DNA from: Candidatus Altimarinota bacterium
GTDB lineage: Bacteria > Patescibacteriota > Gracilibacteria > BD1-5 > UBA6164
Assembly (NCBI GenBank): GCA_025210615.1
Contig: JAOARJ010000013.1
Location: 40,001-104,000 of the forward strand
Direction: 5' to 3'
DNA: 64,000 bases
Made by a program: the position numbers and the translations under genes. The notes below the pieces were generated by a model. The model was given only the letters and a program-made list of their open reading frames with translations. It was not told the origin of the DNA and made no database searches. This document shows positions 30,901-41,348 of this stretch, piece after piece (the first letter of the stretch is position 1; every line of letters starts with the position of its first letter).

Positions 30901-32157
30901 ATTGATAGAGAAAAATTTGAAAAGATTTTAGATATGCTTTCTAATGTAGACATATTTAAATGAATTATTTGAGAAATTAAAAAATTAAAAGAAACAGAAA
31001 AAGAAGAAGAATATGTCGAAGCATTAGTATTATTTATAAATAGAGTTTGAGATGAATTCTTAAATGTAGAGGAAATTGAAAGGGCTAAAGGATGAAACTC
31101 TATGTTTAGAACATATGGAAAAGCTTTTGATTTGAATTGGAAATGAAGTAAAAAATATGAATGAAATATTAAACATAAATTACCGGACGCTGTTGAATTA
31201 GGTATATATGCTTGACTTATAGATGATACAAATGAAAAATATTTAAAAGATGGAAGAGTTGATTGGACAAAATTAAAAGTTAAAGAAAATAGAGAAAAAG
31301 ATTCTAATTTTAATATAGAAGAGTTAGTAAGATATCTTGTTACCAGAGAATTATATGATGTACCATCTACTAAGAGAGGGAAACGTCTAGGTTCTAGGTT
31401 TGAATCAGCTATAAAACAATTCAATGAACTAGGTTTGTCTTGGAGATGAGCTTCTTTAGAAGATAAAAAAGGTTATATTGATTTAGTTAAAAATATTCAA
31501 GAACCTAAACAAGAAAATAATATTTTATGATTTACTGTAGCTGATCATGTTTCTTTAGATGAACAAGGTAAAGGTCTTATGCCAATATTTGGTTCAGCGA
31601 AATTCTTATCTACTAATAAAATTGAAAATATTAGTGAAAATGATAAAAATAAAATGCTTGAAAATTTAAGTAATAAATGAGCATTAAAAGCTGTTAATCT
31701 TATGGTGGAATGAATTTTGTGAACTACTTTTACAAGTTTGACAGATGAGGAAAGAAAAGAAGCTGTTAAAAGTATTTTAACAACAGGAAGATATGATAAT
31801 GATGAACATAATATTCATATGCAGTTAGATGCTGATTATTATGAATGATTAATGTGAATGTCAGCATCAATGTCTATTTTTATGAAAAATTTAAGAATTA
31901 CTTGAAATGTATGAGCTAAATCTTTAGGTATTATGCATATAGATGCAGTACAAGATGCTCTTATTCCTAGTAGAGTTACTAATAGAGTTAATTCTTGGAT
32001 TAGTAGTTTAGGATGAGGATATGCCCCTAATGATTCTGCTTCTGGATGAGATAGTAAATCTAATGATCCTGAAACACCTCCAAGTACTCCAAGTGGATGA
32101 AATACCTGAGGATGAAATGCTTGAAGTTGAAATACACCACCACCACCATGACCATAA
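27988..32157 (+). CDS. Very large protein of unknown function (1,389 residues)
   Basis: Continuous frame with TGA as glycine; none of the fragments gives a recognised family. The N-terminal 190 residues are helical (start MSGTNTLNEGGNTNAEKK, no signal peptide). Residues about 490-590 contain Gly-rich hydrophobic segments (GIGLAGVDGEGVTGGPVGIC; VSVGLLSAGIGVTH; FFLGATV) and another at about 715-730 (GWFLGAGFGAIPVVVGV), which could be membrane-associated strands or helices. Long Lys/Glu-rich helical stretches separate them. The C-terminal 35 residues are a Gly/Pro/Thr/Asn-rich linker ending in PPPPGP. Followed by a terminator and another large surface gene. Two other very large unrecognised genes lie at 59352-64000; the N-terminal Gly-Gly-Asn-Thr motif is shared with the first. 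Confidence 0.8.
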
Positions 32158-32164
32158 AAAATAT

Positions 32165-32200
32165 AATAAAAACTTGTGAGGTTTTTCTTGCAAGTTTTTT
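32165..32200 (+). terminator. Terminator of the 1,389-residue protein gene
   Basis: AAAAACTTG...CAAGTTTTTT hairpin with a T tail, 8 bases after TAA. Confidence 0.8.
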
Positions 32201-32246
32201 AAAATTGGTTATAATATAAAAAATATTTAGTAATAGTATAAATATT

Positions 32247-34568
32247 ATGTATAAAAAAATATTATTAATCTTTGTTCTCTCTGTTTTATTTGCATGAAGC
32301 ACTGCATTTTCTGCTGATTGGACAAATAAAGATACAAATTGAAATCATCAGTATTGGATTACTAACAACAATAGTTGTGCAATACATGTTACAGAGATAG
32401 AAAAATGTTGGAAGTTAACTTCTGTAAATCCCGTTTGAGTAAATCCGTTTTCAAATGTATCTTCTTGGGTTTTGAATTGATGAGTCTGGATTAAAGAATA
32501 TTATCCTATAACTACGTCATGGAGTTGTAAAACTTATAATGTTGATTTTAATGTTGGAGCCAATACAAAAAAGGAGACAACTGATTTAGCAGTAGATTTT
32601 CATAGAGACTATCCGAATGTTCAAATAGAGGGGTTTATTGTCGATACTAAATTTAAATATAAATCAGATGTAATTTGAAACTGTACAAGAGATTATGATA
32701 TTAATGAATTTAATGTACAATCAAGTTGAATTTGAAATCTTTGTTGAAATAATATTGCAGAAAATAATGTTGCCATGAATTGATGAACTTATACTGAACA
32801 ATGTGATGATTGAAAAGATTGAGATAACGATGGTTGTAGTGATACATGTATGTTAGAATGAGTTTCTGTAACTTTAACTTCTGATAAATATACAGCGCAA
32901 GATAGTTTAACAGCAACATTATCATCTACAAAAACAAGTTATTCTGATTATCAAACTCTTTCTCTATGAAATTGAACAATTATAAATAATCCGGTATTTC
33001 CTTATACTCAAACTTATAATTGAAAATGAAGCTATTGAGTTGTAGTAAGTGTAATAAGTAATTATTCAACACCTGCTAATCCGTGAGCTAGAAATCCAAA
33101 TTTTCCTTTACCTATCGGACATGCTAATAAAAATTTAACTGTTACTACTGATGGTTGAGGTGGTGGTTGATGATGAGGTTGAGGTGGTTGAGGTTGATGA
33201 ACAACTCCTCCTTCTTGATGAACTACAACTACTTGATGAGGAACACCTTGACAACAATGTTGAGATTGAATTCCTGAATGAACAGAAGAATGTGATACAT
33301 GACCTACGAACTGAACAAATGGTCAATGTAGTGCTAATTGTACCATTATAAACACTTGATGAAGAGTCATTGATATTGAACCTGAACCAGAAGAATTAGA
33401 ATTAGTATGATGAGGATGACCTATCACAGATAGTTTTAAAGTAAATAGAAATGTAAACTTTCCTGTTAACCTTCAAAATAAAAAATATTGTGTACAAAGA
33501 ATTTCTCAAAAAACAGATAGCTGAAGTGATTTTTCAGCTAGATGAGAATCAATAAAAACTAAAGTAATAAATTGAAGTACAGTCACTTTAGATACTCCTA
33601 TATGTTGAGAGATTTGAGTAATTTGAGATAGAATGACTTATGCTTGATTACAGGATTATGTAACAGATTGGAGATGAAGAGTAAATGATTTTACTGATGA
33701 AGAATATGTTGACAATGTTATTATTTCTTGGATAGATGATTGAGATGAGATATATGAACCTTGAGAACAAAAATCTCAAAAAATTATCAGAGTAGCTTCT
33801 CCTACTATTACAAATATTTCTAGTTGAAGCGTATTTTGAAAACTTATAAATATTTGAAATTTATCAAAAATTATAGAAAATTTATTTGATGATCAAAAAC
33901 CTAGAAATAAAAATTTCGTAACAGTTTCTATTGATAATACAAAAGATTCTTATGTAGATAATGTTTCTATTTCTAAGCCTACAATTGTAGAAAAAGCAGA
34001 AAAGTTATGAAAAGAAGATAAAGAATCAGTGCAAATAACAGAAGATATAACAACAATCAGTACGACTTGAAATTATCATATTTCAGACATGCAAAAATAT
34101 AAATGACATGAGAATATTCTAGTCTTAGATAAATGAAATCTGCTTATAGACTGACTAAATCAAGTGAATGCTCATTACACTTATATCATAGAAGAATGAG
34201 ATTTAATAATCAGTTCTAATATTAATTATACTTGAGATTACAGCGCTTTTGTTGTAAAAGAATGAAATATTCAAATTCCTAAAAATGTTACAGAGATAAA
34301 ATGAATATTTATCACAATGATAGATGGGAAATGATTCTTCTCTTATGATAGAGAATATACTACAAATAGACTTATAGTTGATGGTTCGTTATACTGAAAA
34401 GTGGATGACCTAGTAAAATATAGAACATATATTAAATATGATTTAGCGAATAATCAACTTAATGTATGAACAGTTGTTGACTTAACTTCTGAAATATTAA
34501 AAAATCCACCACCATTATTAAATAAATTTTTAAGTGAATATATAGAGCTTAGAAAAGTCGCTCGTTAA
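32247..34568 (+). CDS. Exported Cys-rich repeat (DUF4215-like) surface protein
   Basis: 773 residues. A signal peptide (MYKKILLIFVLSVLFAGSTAFSA) precedes beta-rich sequence. Two Cys-rich repeats are recognised: CDDGKDGDNDGCSDTC (about residue 183) and CGDGIPEGTEECDTG with CSANC (about 338). These match the Myxococcus-type DUF4215 repeat, which binds calcium-like acidic loops. Between them lies a run of 16 consecutive glycines (303-318) encoded by eight GGT and eight TGA codons, then TTPPSGGTTTTGGG. The C-terminal 350 residues are beta-rich (YHISDMQKYKGHENILVLDK; GDLIISSNINYTGDYSAFVV), resembling a right-handed repeat domain; no anchor is seen at the end. Likely a cell-surface or adhesion protein. 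Confidence 0.85.
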
Positions 34569-34570
34569 TC

Positions 34571-34600
34571 AAAAAACACCTTAATTAAGGTGTTTTATTT
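34571..34600. terminator. Bidirectional terminator
   Basis: AAAACACC-TTAATTAA-GGTGTTTT between convergent genes, followed by TATTTTT. Same CACC/GGTG stem as the terminator at 21630. Confidence 0.85.
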
Positions 34601-35074
34601 TTAGCTGTCTTTTATAAATTTTGAAAAAATTTCATATAATGCTTCATATGCTAATAAAACTAATTTATCATCTCTTCATCAATAAATATCTTTATCTCAA
34701 TGAAACAAATTGCATCTTATAGTATAAATTAGTTTTAAAAAGTTTTTTAATCATTTTTCTCTTTTTATATCAACTATTTTATTTTTTTTTAAATCTTTTA
34801 CTCATATTCATAATTCATCTTTACGTCCTTCAATAAGTTTAAAAAATTCTTCTACTTTAGGATTTATTCAGTCATCATCTTCAAAAAGTCTTTTTAACTC
34901 CAAATGATTTCACATTTTTGTTATAGCTTTTTCTCTATCTCATCAATTTTCAAAAAAATTAGAATAAAAACCGTTATATCAAATCCACAAAGCTATAAAT
35001 TTATCAAATGGCTTTTCTTCTAAAGCTGATTTTTTCAACCAATTTTTTATTAATTTCCTGTTTAATTCACTCAT
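34601..35074 (-). CDS. HEPN-like domain protein
   Basis: 157 residues, all helical. The motif IRCNLFHGDKDIYG (around residue 120-133) fits the HEPN R-x4-H signature (Arg-Cys-Asn-Leu-Phe-His). The N-terminal half, WIGYNGFYSNFF, is similar to Apea-like and related HEPN families that have an aromatic G-Y-N element. HEPN proteins are often RNases in toxin or defence systems, but many act alone with unknown role. No nucleotidyltransferase (MNT) partner or antitoxin is beside it. The gene ends in a bidirectional terminator and lies 64 bases upstream of nothing in its own direction. Confidence 0.65.
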
Positions 35075-35138
35075 AAAAAAATAGATTATAATATATTACA
35101 ACCTATTTTATATAAAAATACATTTTTATCAACTTTTA

Positions 35139-36833
35139 TTATTGAAAATCAAATTTATAAATTATAACTTTTGCTCATTCACTATCCTTAAAAATACTTT
35201 CTACTTTTAATCAATTTATTTTATTTTTTGTGTCTAATAAATCTTTAAACTGCGGTCTATAACTCAAAAAATCCATCGTGTCTACAATCAAGTAATCAAT
35301 ATTATTATACCTCGCGTATTCTAAAATATTATCAAAATTATCACTATACGGTGTCAAAATTCTTTTTAGCGTTCAAGAATAATATGTCACTATCGGAAAT
35401 CTTTCCATAATCTTTAATTCTTCATTATTTTCGCTATTTTTATATTTATCTTTTAGATATAATCAAGCCTGCTTTTTTAGTAAATATTTATCATTTAATT
35501 TAGTTAAATTATTGTTATAAGCAAGACATCAGTAAGCGCTTATTAATAATAAAAATCATATTAAAATTGCAGATACTATTTTACTATAAATATTTCTGAA
35601 TTTTTTTATTATATTTTCTAGTCCATATAAAAATATAGTATAAAATAATGGCAAGAATATTACAAAATATCTTAGTATTACAAAAAATATTGTGAAGAAA
35701 ATAAATGCTGTTAAAAAGGTTAAAAAATAAGGATAAAACACACTATATTTTCTATTAATAAACAATAAGATTAATCAATAAGCAAAAACTAATAAAACTA
35801 CTCAAGATAAAAATAATACTAGATATCTAAATTTATAAAGGCTTGATTTTTCATCTAAAAATCTGTTTAATCCTTCTCAAATTGTTATTCTAGGTATTGC
35901 TTCTAGCAATACTTTTTTTTGATTAGTAAACTGTCTAATTATAGTTTCTCCAGGATTATTTATAATTGATGATAAAACTCATCATTTTATATTTGGTTTA
36001 TCATAATCAAGTCCTCAAGCGAATCCTGCTATGAGATGATGATTATCTTCAGTTAGCTCTCAAACAGCCCTTTCAAATCAAATATCATCTTGTTTTTCGA
36101 TTCACCTCATCTGCGCTTGTCTAAAATTACTTGCTCATTTATTTGTTAGTCAAATTTCTCAAGTAAAGCTGTATAAATAAAAAATATATGGTGAAATAAA
36201 AACAAAAAAACCAGCGACTAATACTAATCATTTTTTAAAAATATTTGTAAAATTTATATTTTTATGATGAAAAAATATAGCGAGTAAATATAATCAAACA
36301 CTTCAAATATAAATAAACGCTTCTGCTCTTGTTAGATACAATAAAGTAAGATTAAAACTTATTAATATAATATTTTTATAATTAAAATTACTGTATAATT
36401 TTTCTAGATTTATAAGTAGCCATAAAAATAACGGAATATAAATATTTTCGCTCAACACGTGAATATTAAAATTCAATAAAAATGGCGATAAATAAAGAAA
36501 AATAATAGCTATTAAACTAAAGTTTTTACTCAATATTTTTCTAGATAATTTAAATAACAATAAAGCAGTAATAGCAAATAAAATAATATTTATTAGAAAT
36601 GCTGATATAAAATTATCTTGAAAAACTAGCTTAAATAAAGCAATAGGAAGAGAATATAAAAATCAAAACCATCAGCTTCCAAATCAAGCGATATCAAAAT
36701 CAGCCAAATGAGAAGCCATTTGCAGGTATGCAAAATCATCCGCATTATTTAAAACAAGATAATTCTGCATAACAAATAAATGCATCACACTTCATAAATA
36801 AATTATTATCCATAATAGGTAATTTTTTTTCAT
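35139..36833 (-). CDS. GT-C family membrane glycosyltransferase
   Basis: 564 residues with about 11 hydrophobic helices. The first extracytoplasmic loop has NNADDFAYLQMASHLADF, which fits the acidic D-D motif of GT-C (PMT/ArnT-like) enzymes. The C-terminal 130 residues are soluble (YLKDKYKNSENNEELKIMER, FPIVTYYSG, YNNIDYLIVDT), a typical extracytoplasmic domain. Such enzymes transfer a sugar from a lipid-linked donor to lipid, glycan or protein. It is 15 bases downstream of the O-antigen-ligase-like gene in the same direction, so the two probably act on the same surface glycan. Confidence 0.85.
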
Positions 36834-36848
36834 AATTTTTATATTATT

Positions 36849-38138
36849 TTAATATTTAGAAAATTTTAAATTTCTTGCAATAAAAGCTCAAATAAGCAAA
36901 AATAAAGTATAAGAAGTAGCAGCTTCTTCAAATGCGTGAGTTAGGTTCGCCATTATGAGTAAACTAATAAATGCAACAAAAATTCATACGCTTAAATAAT
37001 CTTTTCTTTTTTTAATTATTCTCCATAGATATACTCAAATTATACTTAAAACTCAAATGAAAAAAGCAAGTCAAACAAAACTTTGTTCAAGTAAAATTTG
37101 TATAAACCAATTTTCTGGCCAAAATCTTTGTTCTACAACACTAGCTGGTCCTGCTATTCAAAGCCCATATCAAACTGGATTATATCTCCACATATGAAAA
37201 CTATGTTCTAAGTTTTCTACTCTATTTAAAGTCGAACCAATGTGCAAAAATAAATCTCTTTTTATCCAAACTAAACTTCCTAAAGCTCCTATAAATAAAG
37301 CTCATCATCATAAATAAATTTTCTTTGGGATTTGTTTTAATTTATCTCTAAATGCTATTAAAACAAATAAAATTGCTCATAATAAGAATCATAATAAAGA
37401 TGTTTTTGTATAAGCATAGAATATAGACACTAAGTAGACAAGTGTTGGTAATCCTATATATAAGCTATAATTAATAGCTGATTTTTTATTTTTTAAGTAG
37501 TCTAAAATATATCCTAAATAGACAAAGAAAAATACTGTTAAGAATACTGAAAACCTTATTGGTCAACCTAAAGTTCATTGAAATCTAGCGTGTCCATTTA
37601 CATTTTGTGCAAAAGCAGTACAGGCATTTGCTTTATAAGTAGACACTTCACTTGAATATCAAAATAAAGTCGTCATAATTTCAATATGTCCTGACAAATA
37701 AATTGGTAAAAATATAACAATCATCAAAGCTATACTAAAAAAAACTGTTTTTAATAATAAATTAAAATTTTCTCTAGCAGATACTAAATATAGTCAAGCA
37801 ATTAATGCTAGCAAGAAAAATACATCATATTTAAATCATAAAATATTTGCTAAATTTACATCAAAATAAGGCAGAAAAATATAAGCAAAACTTATTATTA
37901 TAAAAGTCAAAGTAGTTCATACCAAATAATTATTTTTTAGTGCTTTATTAAGATTTAATTTATATCTTTTATATAGATTAAATAAAACTCATATCGTTAG
38001 CCCTATAATTATAAATTCTTTCCAAAATCTAGCGATATTCATTATATTTTCGCCAACTCAAATTTTACATTTTAAAAAATTTATCATTAAAGCATGAAAT
38101 GGCAATAATGCAGTAAAAATTATTAACAGTTTTTTCAT
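36849..38138 (-). CDS. O-antigen ligase/polymerase-like membrane protein (Wzy/WaaL family)
   Basis: 429 residues, about 12 hydrophobic helices. The family signature in a large loop is WRYNPVGYGLGIAGPASV followed by PENWFIQILLEQSFVGLAFF, i.e. the P-x-G-x-G-x-G and Glu-Asn-x-hydrophobic pattern of O-antigen ligases. The periplasmic loop with FAQNVNGHARFQGTLGGPIR (including a conserved Arg) fits too. It would join or polymerise lipid-linked oligosaccharides at the cell surface. In an organism without a classical outer membrane the acceptor is unknown. Neighbouring genes are glycosyltransferases. Confidence 0.85.
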
Positions 38139-38176
38139 ATTTATAATTAATTTTATTTATTAAACTTTATTTTTAG

Positions 38177-38263
38177 ATAAGGATTTTCTTTTGATAGGGC
38201 GACAGCCCTTTGGGCTGTCGCCCCTAGCGTAGCCTCGCTTATTGCGAGGCTACGCATCAATAA
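38177..38263 (+). repeat. Two-hairpin intergenic element, copy 4
   Basis: Left flank ATAAGGATTTTCTTTTGAT, arm 1 (about 38197-38224, GGGCGACAGCCC / GGGCTGTCGCCC), TA, arm 2 (38227-38255, GCGTAGCCTCGC / GCGAGGCTACGC), then ATCAATAAT. TTGAT (38191-38195) pairs exactly with ATCAA (38256-38260). Confidence 0.88.
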
Positions 38264-38271
38264 TAACTTCT

Positions 38272-39375
38272 TTATTTTTTATACACAATATTTTGTATTT
38301 TTTCGATAAATTTTTCTCTTGAAAAATTCTCAGCATGTTTTTGTAAATCCCCTTTATTATAAAAATCTTGTTCTACTTTTTCATCAAATTCAATAAATTT
38401 TTCTACAAAATCTTCTCAAAATTTGTCTTCAAAAAATTCTCAAGTTTTATTTTCTATAACAGTTTCAAGAAGTCATCAAGCTTTATAAGCAAAAACAGGT
38501 TTTCACGCTGACATAGCTTCTACAGGAGTTATTCAAAAATCTTCCTCTCAAGGAAAAACTAATCCTCTAGATTCTCATAAAAGTTTCACTAAATCATCTC
38601 AATATTGAGCTCATAAAAATTCTATATTATCTCAAGAAACCATTTTTTCTAATGCTTCTTTATAACTTCATCTTCATATAATTTTTAACTTTTTATCAGG
38701 CATTTTATTAAACGCTTCTATCGCTACTTCTATTTTTTTAAATTCTACTAATGCTGAAATTATAATATAATAATCTCATTTTTTTATAAATTTAAATCTA
38801 TTTGTTTCAACTGGTGGAAATAAAATATCAGCTTTTTTTCTATAATATTTAAAAACTCTGTTAGCACTATTTTCAGAATTAGCAAGATTGACATCACTTC
38901 TCATACTTGCCAAAGTGTCCCATTGTCTTAACTTATAGAACATTTTATTTAAAATCCATCATTTTATCCCAGAATTAAATCAAATATCCTTTTTATATTC
39001 ATTAGTCCAATCCCATAAATATCTTGCTGGAGAATGATAATATACGATAAATTTTGTTTCAGGTTTTGTTATCGCTCAGTGAGAAAATCCTGAAGAACTC
39101 GCTATAACAACGTCATAATCTGAAAAATCTAATTGTTCTACTCATCTTGCCATATAAGGGAGACAAAATCTTTGATTTTTTGTTATATTATAAATTCTTT
39201 GTGTTATTTTTGGTACGGCTTTTATTTTACTAGCAGGAAAAACTGTTCAAACTTTTTTCTCATCATAAATAAGAGTAAATAAATCAGCCTTAGGAAAAGC
39301 TTCAAGTAGAGCTTCTACAACCTTTTCTGCCCCTCATAATTTAACTAACATTTCATGTAAAATAGCAACTTTCAT
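38272..39375 (-). CDS. Glycosyltransferase family 4 protein
   Basis: 367 residues. GT-B fold: MKVAILHEMLVKLGGAEKVV at the N terminus (Gly-Gly-Ala-Glu loop binding the acceptor/phosphate), SSSGFSHGAITK, YYHSPARYLWDW, and the donor site GEEDFGITPVEAMSAWKPVF with the E-x7-E motif. The sequence RYLWDW-WTNEYKKD is typical of GDP-mannose-dependent mannosyl transferases of the WbaZ/PimB type, but the donor is not certain. It acts on envelope glycans; separated from the ligase-like gene by intergenic element copy 4. Confidence 0.9.
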
Positions 39376-39417
39376 TTTCTAAAATTAAAAATTATTTTCC
39401 ATATAATAACAATTTTT

Positions 39418-39445
39418 TTGTAAAAACGAAATTTTATGATACAAT
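39418..39445 (+). promoter_or_regulatory. Candidate promoter of the pilin-tail operon
   Basis: TTGTAA (39418-39423), 16-base spacer, TACAAT (39440-39445), 29 bases before the first ATG of the operon. Confidence 0.5.
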
Positions 39446-39474
39446 AAAATAAATTTATAAATAAAAAAATAAAA

Positions 39475-41322
39475 ATGAGCTCAAAAAAAGTATTTAAAAA
39501 TATTTTACTTATAATTCTAATCAGTCTAAATTTCTTTAATTTAGAATATTCTTTTGGTTTTAGTACAGATTATATGAAGGCCCAAGAAGCTGCAAGACAA
39601 CAAGCCGAAGCTGATAGACTTGCGAAAGAAAAACAAGCAGAGGCTGATAAACAAGCAGAACAAGAAAAAAAAGCTAGAGCTGATCAAGAAGCTGCAAATA
39701 AAGCTGCAGCTGATAAAGTAAAGGCAGATGCTCCAGCAAATGAGCAATTAGATACTCAAATCGGTATAGTAGATTCAGAAATAAAAGCTTTAAGAGAAAA
39801 ACATCCTGAAATTTGACAATTAGAAACACAAAAACAACAGTTAGAAGAAAAATTAAAAACTACAACTAGAGAATGAAGTGGAAAAGAAGTTATTAAATCT
39901 CAAATTGAAGAAGTTAATAATAAAATTAATAAAGTCCCTAGATTATGACAATTAGAGGAAAGAAAAAAAACTTTAGAGACAACAAAGCAAGAACTTGCTG
40001 ATTGAAAAAAAACACCAACTGAAGCTCAAATTACTGCAAAGAAAGTACAAAATGAAGTTGTAAAAGAACAAAAGGCTGTTAGTGATATAAATACTGCTAT
40101 AGTAAATGCTCAAAATGCACAAAATAAATTAGTTGCTTGAGGAAATGTAACTGTTAATGCAGATTGAACAATAAACGATCCTACTGGACAATATGCAGCA
40201 TCACAAGAATTAATTCAAAATTTACAAGCTAAAGCTGATTGATTTTCTGATGGTACAGTTACTTGAGAAAGTGTAATAACAGAAGCTACATCTTGAACAG
40301 CAAAAGCAGAAAATATAGCTAAGACTGAATCAAAACCTCTTATAAGTCCCAAAAACGCATCTGAAGCTCAAGCATGAAATTCAGAAGGAGTATCAAAATG
40401 AATGGCAGAGGTTCAAGGAGTTGTAGATGCAGCTGAAGCAGCAGTAAAAAATTTGAAAACATCAAAAGAAAATAATGAAAAAACTTTGAGTGAATTACAA
40501 GATACAGTTACAGAGACAGAAAGACAATATCAAGAAAATTTAGAAGCATATTGAGCAGGTGATCCAAGAACGGTACAATCTAAGAGTGCAGCGGAAGATG
40601 CTAAAGCAAACTTAAAAAATTTAGGAAAACCGTTACAAGATTCTATAAGGAAGACGGATACTGAACTAAAACAGGCTGAACAACTTCTTGAGGTTGCTAA
40701 GGATAGGAAACAAAAAACTGAAAAAAAATTTCAAGAAGATTCTCCAGAAGCATATGCTGAACATAAAATAAAAGAAAAATATAATGAACAAAGACAAGCA
40801 ATTATAGATGCAGATAAAAATTGAGAATTAGAGCCAGGACAAAAAGAAGATTTGTTAGGAAAATTAGAAAATGCATATGATGCAGTAGATAACTGAGAAG
40901 ACTGAGCTCAAGAAAAATTTAATAATGCGTTAAATGAGTTACAAAGACAAAAAATAGAAAATTATAAAGCAAAATGTAAAGAAAATTGAGATTGTCTTAC
41001 AGAAAGCTCTTTCATGATGAACACTAAATCTACTTTTTGACTTTGAAGTAAAACAGCTTGAAATAAATCAAGAACTACAGATGCAAAAGCGACAATTAAT
41101 TCTGTAATATGAAGAATTATCCAAAATTTAATGATAGCATTATGAAGTTTATCATTACTTATAATGACAGTTTGAGCTGGTTATATGATTCTTTATCATG
41201 GACAAGATGAATACTTGAGTAAATGAAAATGAATTTTTATGGCAGGTATAACTTCTCTTGTTATAGCACTTAGTTCATATATTTTGGTGGACCTAGTAAG
41301 ATATGTTTTATATTGAGGTTAA
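39475..41322 (+). CDS. Exported coiled-coil protein with C-terminal T4SS-pilin-like two-helix tail
   Basis: 615 residues. An N-terminal hydrophobic signal (NILLIILISLNFFNLEYSFG) leads into a long Ala/Lys/Glu/Gln-rich coiled coil (residues about 30-530), with a break of Gly/Thr-rich sequence near 220-300. The C-terminal 70 residues hold two hydrophobic helices around a short polar loop: IALGSLSLLIMTVGAGYMIL, HGQDEYLSKGK, ITSLVIALSSYILVDLVRYV. This matches the T4SS_pilin (VirB2-like) pattern common in CPR genomes, where a G-x-x-Y-x(4)-G-x-x-E-x(3)-KGK core lies between helices. The next three genes carry the same tail. A long fibre or stalk anchored in the membrane is inferred. Confidence 0.8.
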
Positions 41323-41348
41323 AATTTTATTTAAAAAATTAAGTTTTT

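Noticed and set aside
30531-31424. 297-codon minus-strand open frame opposite the 1,389-residue protein
   Set aside because: Antisense shadow of a TGA-as-glycine gene; its sequence is Ser/Phe/Leu-rich as expected from reversed Lys/Glu codons and matches no family.
33135-33351. Overlapping short open frames on both strands around the poly-glycine run
   Set aside because: Both are low-complexity shadows of GGT/TGA repeats inside the gene at 32247.
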